From contig JABFRZ010000534.1 of NCBI GenBank assembly GCA_013140785.1, forward strand, positions 1 to 5,730: 5,730 bases of DNA. The letters run 5' to 3'. The position numbers and the translations under genes were made by a program. The stretch's first letter is position 1. Each line of letters opens with the position of its first letter. Below are positions 1 to 5,185 of this stretch, piece by piece. The notes beneath the pieces were generated by a model. That model saw nothing but the letters and a program-made list of their open reading frames with translations. It was not told where the DNA came from and searched no databases. The stretch comes from Planctomycetota bacterium. GTDB taxonomy: Bacteria; Planctomycetota; UBA1135; GCA-002686595.

Positions 1-123
1 GCAGCGTCGCGCTAGGAAAGCCATGCTCAGTGGCCAGGAAGGCCACCTCCGCTGTCTTTCCGTCGCGCTCCTTGCCTCGCCGCAGAGCGCTTTGCCTCGC
101 GACGGGACTACTCCGACAGGCTG
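1..123. other. Non-coding left edge with inverted and direct repeats
   Basis: No gene is visible. GTGGCC (30-35) and GGCCAC (41-46) form a 6-base stem with a 5-base loop. CCGTCGCG (60-67) and CGCGACGG (98-105) form a second, wide inverted repeat directly after the small membrane gene. Inside and at the edge of that repeat, TTGCCTCGC occurs twice, 20 bases apart (72-80 and 92-100). Neither stem is followed by a T run, so terminator function is only a possibility. Confidence 0.35.
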
Positions 124-321
124 CTAGTCCTTGGCCTTCGAACCGGCGAGGCCCTTGGCGACCCAACCCCAGATCGCGCCCAGGAACGCGGCCACGCCCG
201 CGCTGACGACGGCTTGCGTGCCCGGATCGGTCACGAGCTCCTGGATCTCGCTCAGCAGGAGCTTCGCGTCCACGAAGCCGAGCACGACTCCACCGATCAA
301 CGCAGCGACGATCATCCTCAT
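124..321 (-). CDS. Small two-helix membrane protein of unknown function
   Basis: A 65-residue protein I do not recognise. It starts at an ATG (321) preceded by GAGAGAG at about 5-8 bases and ends with TAG at 124. Two hydrophobic segments are visible: residues 3-20 (IVAALIGGVVLGFVDAKL) and about 36-58 (AVVSAGVAAFLGAIWGWVAKGLA, in part). They are joined by an acidic loop (SEIQELVTDPG), and the tail is charged (SKAKD). The Gly/Ala-rich helices and small size recall holins and small inner-membrane toxins or stress proteins, but no motif decides this. It is not fused to, or overlapping, the Fic gene; 173 bases separate them, so it may have its own promoter. Open-frame length and the ribosome-binding site argue for a real gene, but short high-GC frames can be accidental. 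Confidence 0.5.
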   Translation of the reverse strand: MRMIVAALIGGVVLGFVDAKLLLSEIQELVTDPGTQAVVSAGVAAFLGAIWGWVAKGLAGSKAKD

Positions 322-494
322 GGGGCACTCTCTCGATTCCGGAACGGGCAGGGATGGAGCGCAGCGAGGCTAGGGGGTGCCGCGCGGGCGATCAACCCGC
401 GTCGCGCCTCGTTGCCCGCCCTCGAGGAATCCTCGCTCCCCTCCGAAGAGCCCACTTGCGCTGGGAAGGTAGCTCCCAGCTCGGCGGCTCCGCG
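322..494. other. Intergenic region between Fic and the small membrane protein gene
   Basis: No gene is visible. Besides the stem-loop at 460-480 there is a short CGAGG/CCTCG hairpin at 423-435. A TTGATC (minus strand, about 388-393) with a TAGCCT 17 bases further on is a poor promoter match. A GAGAGAG stretch just before 321 is a plausible but weak ribosome-binding site for the downstream small gene. Confidence 0.3.
460..480 (-). terminator. Perfect stem-loop just after the Fic stop (possible terminator)
   Basis: GCTGGGA (460-466) and TCCCAGC (474-480) form a perfect 7-base stem with a 7-base loop, starting 14 bases past the Fic stop codon. Position and symmetry suit a transcription end or an mRNA 3' stabiliser. 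No run of T follows in the minus-strand direction, so intrinsic termination would be weak. Confidence 0.35.
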
Positions 495-1684
495 TCAGCC
501 TCTCGCAGTCGGCCGATCGGGCGGCGAAGTGGTTCCTTCATCGAGGATCTGGACGTAGCGGTCGTAGGCGAACACGCGGTTGCGCAGCTTCCCCGTCACC
601 TCGCGCACGATCCCCGCCTTTTCGAGGCGCTTGAGTGCGGCCGTGATGGTCGGAACCGTGAGGCCCGTGCGCGCCTTGGCGGAGTTGATGGTTTGGATCG
701 GGTGCTGTTGGAGCGCGTAGTGGACGCGCAAGGCCGAGCCCGCGATGCGGCCCAGCTCGCCGATCTTCTCGCGGTCCTCCTGGAAGAGCTTGGCGAGCCG
801 TTGCGCCGCCGCCACGGCCTGCTCCGCCGTCTCGCGCACGCCGCGCACGAAGAAGCGCAGCCACGCCTCCCAGTCGCCGTCGGTGCGCACGCGCTGGAGG
901 TGCTCGTAGTACTCCTCGCGGTTCGCCTTGAGGTACAGGCTCAGATAGAGGAGCGGCTCGTGCAGCACGCCCTCGGCCACGAGGAGCAGCGTGATCAGGA
1001 GCCTTCCCACGCGTCCGTTGCCGTCGAGGAAGGGGTGAATCGTCTCGAACTGCACGTGGGCCAGCGCGGCCTTGAGCAGCGTGGTCGTGCGCTCGGGCCG
1101 GTCGTGGAGGAACTTCTCCAGCTCCGCCATGCACTCGTGCACGCGCTCGGGCGGCGGCGGGACGAAGCGCGCCACGCCCGGCCGCGCTCCGCCGATCCAG
1201 TTCTGCGAGGTACGGAACTCGCCCGGGCGCTTCCGACTCCCGCGTCCCTTCGCGAGCAACTGGCCGTGGACCTCGCGCAGCAGCCTGTTCGAGACCGGGA
1301 AGCCGCCGCGCACGCGCTTCACGCCGTGCTCGAGCGCGCGCACGTAGTTCGAGACCTCGCGCACGTCGTCGAACGGGACGCCGGGTGCTCCTCGATCTCG
1401 AACAGCAGGAGGTCGGAGAGCGAGGACTTCGCGCCTTCGATCTGCGACGACAGTACCGCCTCCTTGCGCACGTACACGTAGAGGAACAGCGAGGGATCGG
1501 GCAGCAGGCTCGACACGCTGTCGAGGCGTCCGAGTGCCAGGTGCGCCCGATCCAGCTCCTCGCGCAGCTCGGAATCCACGACCAGGCCCGGCACTGGCGG
1601 CAGGGAACGCGGGACCAAGGCCCGCACGGTCTCTCCGCCCAGCGGCGGGCCAGCCTCGACCGTCCCGGTGGGCCCCCGGATCAC
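495..1684 (-). pseudogene. Fic family AMP-transferase, split by a one-base frameshift
   Basis: Fic proteins move AMP (rarely other groups) from a nucleotide onto hydroxyl side chains of target proteins. With one base restored this gene encodes 396 residues, a normal length. Order of parts: N-terminal Fic_N region (about 1-100) with the inhibitory motif SSQIEG (Ser79, Glu83, Gly84), which marks a self-inhibited class II enzyme; the catalytic motif HPFLDGNGRVGR (about His217-Arg228), complete with histidine, Asn and both arginines; and a C-terminal winged-helix segment (about 330-385, VPTITAALKRLEKAGIVREVTG). The break is in CCCGG at 1381-1385: the first frame ends in a nonsense tail, while GVPFDDVREVSNYV continues in the next. 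I prefer the GTG at 1684, with GGAGG 8 bases upstream, over the TTG at 1699, which directly follows an in-frame TAG. Separate products would be a Fic_N piece and a catalytic piece lacking the inhibitory helix. A sequencing error is possible. Confidence 0.85.
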
Positions 1685-1691
1685 GCCCCCG

Positions 1692-1696
1692 CCCTC
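1692..1696 (-). promoter_or_regulatory. Ribosome-binding site of the Fic gene
   Basis: GGAGG on the minus strand lies 8 bases before the GTG at 1684. It decides that start over the TTG at 1699, which would leave this site inside the coding region. Confidence 0.55.
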
Positions 1697-1699
1697 CAA

Positions 1700-1884
1700 C
1701 TAAAGGTTCCTTCGTTGCGGTTCCGCTTGTTCAAGGAAGAGCCTCGGACCTTTATTTACCAGGTCCGGAGGCCCGTTGCCAGGGTCAGGAGCGTGGGTGT
1801 GAGCTCCGTCCCAGGCGAGGCCCGGGGCCTGGCGGGGCGCAGTTTGGCCCTATGACGGGCAGTCGCGCCTCCGACCCCGTCTCG
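1700..1884. other. Intergenic region upstream of the Fic gene with a stem-loop
   Basis: No gene is visible in these 185 bases. An imperfect inverted repeat lies at 1742-1771: GGACCT (1746-1751) pairs with AGGTCC (1761-1766), extended by CCTC and GAGG across a one-base bulge. Its nine-base loop is AT-rich (TTATTTACC) in otherwise GC-rich DNA. No T run follows on either strand, so it is not a standard terminator. It could be an operator or leader structure for the Fic gene about 60 bases downstream. I see no convincing promoter hexamers. Confidence 0.35.
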
Positions 1885-2161
1885 CTACGCCGCCGTCCGG
1901 CGTTCGTCGGGCAGCAGGTACAGCGTCTCCGGCGCGATGTCGGCCTGGGCGGGCCACACGATCGTGCCGTCCTCGTGATCGACGCGGACTGACGAACTCC
2001 GCCGGGTCGAGCAACGGCTGGAACACGGGGCCCTTCAGGAGGCGCCGCAGGTGGACCCGCTTCGAGACACCGTCGTCGAACACGACGAAGACGGAGTAGG
2101 GCCCGCAGACCTTCGCGGAGACCACGCAGGGGATGCGGTCGATGGGGAGGATCTGCTCCAC
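1885..2161 (-). pseudogene. DUF2442 protein gene broken by a 2-base deletion (copy 1)
   Basis: Begins at the GTG at 2161, six bases after the hepT stop. Residues 8-57 are a good DUF2442 start (DRIPCVVSAKV, FDDGVSKRVHLRRLL, VFQPLLDPAEF). After EFV the frame breaks. In another frame the family's C-terminal half continues cleanly: VRVDHEDGTIVWP, then ADIAPETLYLLPDERRTAA and a TAG at 1885-1887. The sister copy has CAGGGTCC where this copy has CAGTCC, so two G (two C on the plus strand, near 1989/1990) are missing. Restoring them gives a 92-residue protein, the normal length. Unrepaired translation runs on to 1850 as an arginine-rich, low-value tail of 103 residues in total. The close spacing to hepT suggests it was once the third gene of a mntA-hepT-DUF2442 operon. 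A sequencing error is possible but needs two missing bases. Confidence 0.75.
1904..2146. repeat. Direct repeat, copy 1 (DUF2442 segment)
   Basis: This segment aligns in the same orientation with 2941-3155. I counted 15 mismatches over the best 147 aligned bases, about 90% identity. The lengths (243 and 215) differ by exactly the three indels: a 31-base gap and one extra base in copy 2, offset by two bases missing from copy 1, with copy 2 net shorter by 28. The repeats bracket mntA-hepT. Confidence 0.85.
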
Positions 2162-2167
2162 AACACG

Positions 2168-2518
2168 CTAGTCCGTGCCCAAGGTCCTCAGGGCCTGGTC
2201 GAGGCTCCGAATCAGCGGCGGGAGGTCCTCCTGAATCGTGTCCCACACGATGTCGAGGTTCACGTTGAAGTAGCCGTGGATCAATCGATGTCGCAGCCCG
2301 GTCATCTTGCGCCACGGGACATCGGGATGGGCGGCCTGCGTTTCCACCGAGACCTGGGCGGCGGCCTCTCCGATGACCTCGAGTAGGCGAATCAGCCCGA
2401 GAGTCGGCAGTTGCTCGAGGTCGAGGTCCTTGCGGCTCCAGCTCTTGGTGCTTGCGAGGATCTTTCGCGCTGCGTCCAGCGCGTGGCGGATCCGGACCCG
2501 ATCGTCATGCTGCGTCAT
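2168..2518 (-). CDS. hepT: HepT-type HEPN ribonuclease toxin (DUF86)
   Basis: A 116-residue, mostly alpha-helical HEPN-domain protein of the HepT/DUF86 family. The catalytic R-x4-H-x-Y motif is intact: Arg76, His81 and Tyr83 in RHRLIHGY. The flanking residues WRKMTGL and FNVNLDIVWDTI, then DLPPL, match the family closely. The position that is often Asn after the arginine is His here. HepT proteins are RNases (mRNA or tRNA targets are reported) held inactive by AMP transfer from MntA onto the tyrosine of this motif; that role is inferred from family and context. The ATG at 2518 lies inside the end of mntA with no ribosome-binding site of its own, so translation is probably coupled to mntA. TAG at 2168 is followed after six bases by the GTG of a DUF2442 remnant in the same frame. 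All key residues are present, so the toxin looks functional. Confidence 0.9.
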   Translation of the reverse strand: MTQHDDRVRIRHALDAARKILASTKSWSRKDLDLEQLPTLGLIRLLEVIGEAAAQVSVETQAAHPDVPWRKMTGLRHRLIHGYFNVNLDIVWDTIQEDLPPLIRSLDQALRTLGTD

Positions 2519-2810
2519 AGACGGCGCGGGCGGTGCGGACGACGTCGTCGCGGAAGTACGGGCTAAGGTCGTCGCGAGTCAACAGATCGACCCGTCGCCC
2601 TCCCAGGAGCGCGGAGAGCTCGTCCTGCATGTCGAAGAGCCGAAAGAACCCGGGCGTGCGGCCGGGCTCGAACTCGACGAGCACGTCGACATCGCTCCCG
2701 GGTCGAAAGTCGTCGCGTAGGACGGAGCCGAAGAGCGAGAGGCGGCGGATTCCGTGGCGTCGAGCGAAGGTCTCGAGGCGGTCTCGGTCGATGGGGATGG
2801 GCAGGCTCAC
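2505..2810 (-). CDS. mntA: MntA-type nucleotidyltransferase antitoxin
   Basis: A 101-residue minimal nucleotidyltransferase. The signature GS-x10-D-x-D is complete: Gly28-Ser29, then Asp40 and Asp42 (GSVLRDDFRPGSDVD). A third acidic residue is likely Asp75 in RRVDLLT. In characterised HepT-MntA systems the antitoxin transfers AMP groups to a tyrosine next to the HEPN active site and so silences the toxin; I infer the same here. I chose the GTG at 2810 because homology begins right after it and the usual family length is about 100 residues. A longer reading from a TTG at 2909 adds 33 residues without family character. The ribosome-binding site is weak (TGTGAAG). Its stop TGA overlaps the start of hepT by 14 bases, the standard antitoxin-toxin layout. 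A 111-base gap to the upstream DUF2442 remnant could hold the module's promoter, though I see no convincing -35/-10 pair. Confidence 0.88.
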   Translation of the reverse strand: MSLPIPIDRDRLETFARRHGIRRLSLFGSVLRDDFRPGSDVDVLVEFEPGRTPGFFRLFDMQDELSALLGGRRVDLLTRDDLSPYFRDDVVRTARAVYDAA

Positions 2811-2921
2811 GGCTTCACAGTAGCAGAGGGCTCCGTCGTCCGGGAATGGCCGAGAGCCCGAGCTGAGCCGCCAAGCCGTCGGAGCGAGGAACTCCGCAGA
2901 GGCGTCCAACGCCCCGCTTGT

Positions 2922-3167
2922 CTAGGCTGGGTCCCCGCGCTCGTCGGGCAGCAGGTACAGCACACGACCGTGCCGGCCTCGTGATCGACGCGGACCCTGG
3001 CGAACTCCCGCCGGGTCGAGCAACGGCTGGAACACAGAGCCGTTCAGGAGGCGCCGCAGGTTGACCTGCTTCGAGACTCCGTCGTCGAAAACAATGAAGA
3101 CGGAGTGCGGCGCGCAGACTTTCGCGGAGACCACGCACGGGATGCGGTCGTTGGGAAGTCGAGCCAT
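2922..3167 (-). CDS. DUF2442-like protein, degenerate (copy 2, compensated frameshift and internal deletion)
   Basis: An 81-codon open frame from the ATG at 3167 (MARLPNDRIP). Residues 7-53 are a clear DUF2442 domain: PCVVSAKV, then FDDGVSKQVNLRRLL and VFQPLLDPA. DUF2442 proteins are small (about 80-100 residues), and some are paired with a DUF4160 gene in toxin-antitoxin-like operons; no DUF4160 is visible here. Compared with the sister copy at 1885-2161, this gene has one extra base in the C run at 3007-3009. That shifts residues 54-69 into a nonsense arginine-rich stretch. A 31-base deletion at 2960/2961 then returns the frame, so the protein ends normally in LYLLPDERGDPA. The deletion removes the family's hallmark WP...DIAPET segment. 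A product may be made but is unlikely to fold as a normal DUF2442 domain; 'pseudogene' would be equally defensible. It lies upstream of mntA on the same strand. Confidence 0.7.
   Translation of the reverse strand: MARLPNDRIPCVVSAKVCAPHSVFIVFDDGVSKQVNLRRLLNGSVFQPLLDPAGVRQGPRRSRGRHGRVLYLLPDERGDPA
2941..3155. repeat. Direct repeat, copy 2 (DUF2442 segment)
   Basis: Partner of the repeat at 1904-2146, same orientation, separated from it by about 794 bases that contain mntA and hepT. It lacks the 31 bases that correspond to 1924-1954 of copy 1. Similarity fades soon after both ends, so the duplicated block is little more than the DUF2442 gene itself. Confidence 0.85.
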
Positions 3168-3228
3168 GTGCCCGAGGCTATTCGAGAGGTTCGATTTCGA
3201 CAAGCTCGATCGGCAGTGCGCGAATCCG

Positions 3229-4056
3229 CTACGAGCAAGGCAACGCAGAATCACGACACTCGACACCAGCGCTTAGACACCAATCAGAGATCAGGTCTCT
3301 GTCGCGTTGGTCCATCCTCCGACCGAGTACAATCCCAGATAGCACTCCGTTGGGGATCGCTCTATTCTGATCCCGAAGCAAGTCTGGCTCGAAGATGACC
3401 AGCCGCACTTCTGCCTCTGGACGATATCGAGTCAACTTCGTGTAGAAGTAGGCTCGACAGAAGGCAGATACCTCATCATCGGTTGGATTCCGAGTAAGGA
3501 TCGTCTCAAGAGCCCCGATGCGGGCAGGGGCACTCTGGTAGTCAACAGGCCAAGGAGCCCATTCATGCTTGCCATCGTCAACGCTTGCCAAGGACGCCAA
3601 GTCTAGGCAGACACAAAGGCCCGCTCCGTTTGAGGCGTAGTTCTCCCAGTGGAACGAGCTTTCTTGAAGGTGAGTGAGTGAAAGTATCAGGATCTCTCGG
3701 CGACGCTCTCTCGCCTGCGAGTCGAGCCAGTCCTCATCCAACAGGCATGATTTAAGAATACGCCAGGCATCTTGGCCCCATTCCTCGCTCAAGCGACGTA
3801 GCTTCTCGCGGCGGCGGATGGGGTAAGCTATCATCTCCGCCGGTGTTGGAATCGACACTATTGGGTGGCAATCGTGTCGGTCTCGTTCGAAGTCGGATGC
3901 GCGAGGGAAATGCATCTTGCGCTCCACGATCAACCGCCGAACATGCTCAAGGGGCTGAAGGCTTGGGACTCGAAGCGGGATGTAGCGGAAGAAGCGCCAT
4001 GGGCCACTATCGGGTGGGCCAAATACTGGCAGGGAATCCACAGTATCCGGAGTCAT
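3229..4056 (-). CDS. DUF2971 family protein
   Basis: A 275-residue protein that I assign to the DUF2971 family, whose molecular function is unknown and whose members are common in accessory regions. Features that fit: an N-terminal stretch with ERKMHFPRASDF (residues 45-56), like the family's segment on residues to be reported; HWENYASNGAGLCVCLD (136-152), matching the W-x-x-Y-a-x-x-x-x-G-l-c core; PVDYQS (170-175); FYTKLTRYRPEAEVRLV (204-220), with the K..(W/Y)..E.E.R pattern; and a C-terminal GIVLGRRM (241-248). No signal peptide or membrane segment is visible. The start is the ATG at 4056, 46 bases after nrdB; no good ribosome-binding site precedes it. Two 60-base lines inside the gene have 28 and 35 G or C bases, against 39 in a line of nrdB, and its codon use is less GC-biased. 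This suggests recent acquisition. It lies 61 bases before a DUF2442 remnant on the same strand. Confidence 0.75.
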   Translation of the reverse strand: MTPDTVDSLPVFGPPDSGPWRFFRYIPLRVPSLQPLEHVRRLIVERKMHFPRASDFERDRHDCHPIVSIPTPAEMIAYPIRRREKLRRLSEEWGQDAWRILKSCLLDEDWLDSQARERRREILILSLTHLQESSFHWENYASNGAGLCVCLDLASLASVDDGKHEWAPWPVDYQSAPARIGALETILTRNPTDDEVSAFCRAYFYTKLTRYRPEAEVRLVIFEPDLLRDQNRAIPNGVLSGIVLGRRMDQRDRDLISDWCLSAGVECRDSALPCS

Positions 4057-4065
4057 GCTCTGCGC

Positions 4066-4099
4066 TGAATCGCCCTGGGGCGATCCGATTCATGGCGAT
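4066..4099 (-). other. Overlapping inverted repeats after nrdB
   Basis: The short gap between nrdB and the next gene holds nested inverted repeats. ATCGCCC (4069-4075) pairs with GGGCGAT (4078-4084). The overlapping TGAATCG (4066-4072) pairs instead with CGATTCA (4086-4092). A second GGCGAT copy (4094-4099) could also pair with ATCGCC. The pairings exclude each other. There is no run of T after the stem in the minus-strand direction, so I do not call an intrinsic terminator. Read-through from nrdAB into the next gene remains possible. Confidence 0.35.
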
Positions 4100-4102
4100 A
4101 GG

Positions 4103-5167
4103 CTAGAAGTGTTCGTCGAAGCTCACCTCGCCCGTGACTCCGACCTGGTAGGCGCTCACGCGCCGCTCGAAGAAGTTCGAGAGCTCCTGCACGTCCTGCA
4201 GGTCCATGAAGCCGAAGGGGTTCTTCGAGCCGTAGCGCGGGGCGAGCCCGAGGTTGCCGAGGCGCTGGTCCGCGACGAACTCGAGGTACTGGCGCATGTC
4301 GCCGGTCGAGAGGCCTGGGACGCCCTGGCCGAGGAGGTCCTGGGCGAAGAGGGTCTCGCACTCGACCGCGTCCTCGATCATGCGATGCACGTCGGCGATC
4401 AGGGCCTCGTCGAAGAGCTCGGATTCCTCGCGGCGCACGGCGTCCACGACCTCGAGCGCGAACTGCATGTGCATGGACTCGTCGCGGAAGACCCAGTTCG
4501 TGCCGGAGGCCAGGCCGTTGAGCAGGCCCTTCGAGCGCATGAAGTAGACGTAGGCGAAGGCGGCGAAGAAGAAGAGGCCTTCGACGGCGCAGGCGAAGGC
4601 GATCAGGTTGAGCAGGAAGCGCTTGCGGTCGGCGTGGGTCTCGAGGCGCTCGAGCGACTGGATTGAGTCGGTCCACTTGAAGCAGAAGTCGGCCTTGGCC
4701 TTGATCGAGGGGATGTTCTGGATCGCGGAGAAGGCGCGCTCGCGGTCCTTGATGTCGGGGATGTAGCTGTCGAGCAGCGTCAGGTAGAACTGCACGTGCA
4801 GCGCTTCCTCGTAGAGCTGGCGCGACAGGTACATGCGCGCCTCGGGCGCGTTGATGTGCTTGTAGAGGTTCAGCACCAGGTTGTTCGAGACGATCGAGTC
4901 GCCCGTGGCGAAGAAGGCGACCAGGCGCTGCACGAGGTGCTTCTCGGCCGGGAGCAGGCGCCGCGACAGGTCAACGAGGTCGGTCGAGAAGTCCACCTCC
5001 TCGACCGTCCACGTGTTCCGGATCGCGTTCCGGTACATGTCGTAGAAGAGCGGATACCGCATCGGCCGCAGGGTCAGGTCCATCCCAGGGTCGAGAAGCT
5101 TCGCAGCGAGGAGCCTGTCGGCGAGGGGCTTCGCGCCGGCGCGCATCGGAAGGAGCTCGATCGTCAT
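4103..5167 (-). CDS. nrdB: Ribonucleotide reductase class Ia, small (beta) subunit
   Basis: Small subunit of ribonucleotide reductase (354 residues). It houses the di-metal centre and tyrosyl radical that start catalysis in NrdA. Metal ligands can be assigned by comparison with E. coli R2: Asp90, Glu121, His124, Glu196, Glu230 and His233. The Asp90-Glu121 and Glu196-Glu230 spacings equal those of E. coli. Tyr128 sits where the radical Tyr122 should be (EALHVQFY), so this is the standard tyrosyl-radical type. The tail VSAYQVG carries the interface tyrosine equivalent to Tyr356, and the C-terminus is acidic and aromatic, as needed for docking on NrdA. I chose the ATG at 5167: homology begins just after it, and the stop of nrdA merges into a ribosome-binding site (TAGGGATC) about 8 bases ahead. 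The frame stays open further upstream, but that part only shadows nrdA. Stop TAG at 4103. Length is normal for the family. Confidence 0.97.
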   Translation of the reverse strand: MTIELLPMRAGAKPLADRLLAAKLLDPGMDLTLRPMRYPLFYDMYRNAIRNTWTVEEVDFSTDLVDLSRRLLPAEKHLVQRLVAFFATGDSIVSNNLVLNLYKHINAPEARMYLSRQLYEEALHVQFYLTLLDSYIPDIKDRERAFSAIQNIPSIKAKADFCFKWTDSIQSLERLETHADRKRFLLNLIAFACAVEGLFFFAAFAYVYFMRSKGLLNGLASGTNWVFRDESMHMQFALEVVDAVRREESELFDEALIADVHRMIEDAVECETLFAQDLLGQGVPGLSTGDMRQYLEFVADQRLGNLGLAPRYGSKNPFGFMDLQDVQELSNFFERRVSAYQVGVTGEVSFDEHF

Positions 5168-5185
5168 GGCGCGGATCCCTACTGG
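5168..5185 (-). promoter_or_regulatory. nrdA-nrdB junction with nrdB ribosome-binding site
   Basis: The nrdA stop codon overlaps a purine-rich AGGGA sequence, followed by about 8 bases and the nrdB ATG. This supports tight co-translation of the two subunits and fixes the nrdB start. Confidence 0.6.

Noticed and set aside
72..100. Doubled TTGCCTCGC as the start of a repeat array
   Set aside because: Only two copies, nine bases long, 20 bases apart; no third unit and no regular spacers, so it is not a CRISPR array or iteron set.
354..1481. Long plus-strand open frame (375 codons)
   Set aside because: It lies opposite the Fic gene, is rich in Arg, Ala, Leu and His, and shows no domain; a typical shadow in high-GC DNA.
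1785..2315. A 176-codon minus-strand frame over hepT and DUF2442
   Set aside because: Pro/Arg-rich shadow frame; the overlapping frames carry recognisable HepT and DUF2442 motifs.
2811..2909. N-terminal extension of MntA from a TTG at 2909
   Set aside because: The 33 added residues match nothing in the family; the GTG at 2810 gives the normal length.
1381..3009. Treating all the frame breaks as sequencing error
   Set aside because: The single-base events sit in short G/C runs and could be errors, but the 31-base deletion in DUF2442 copy 2 is not a usual read error, and nrdA, nrdB, hepT, mntA and DUF2971 are all intact. Some real decay is more likely, though read data would be needed to settle each site.
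4055..4666. Plus-strand open frame opposite nrdB
   Set aside because: Low-complexity Glu/Val/Leu composition produced by antisense of nrdB codons; no motif and no ribosome-binding site that would support it.
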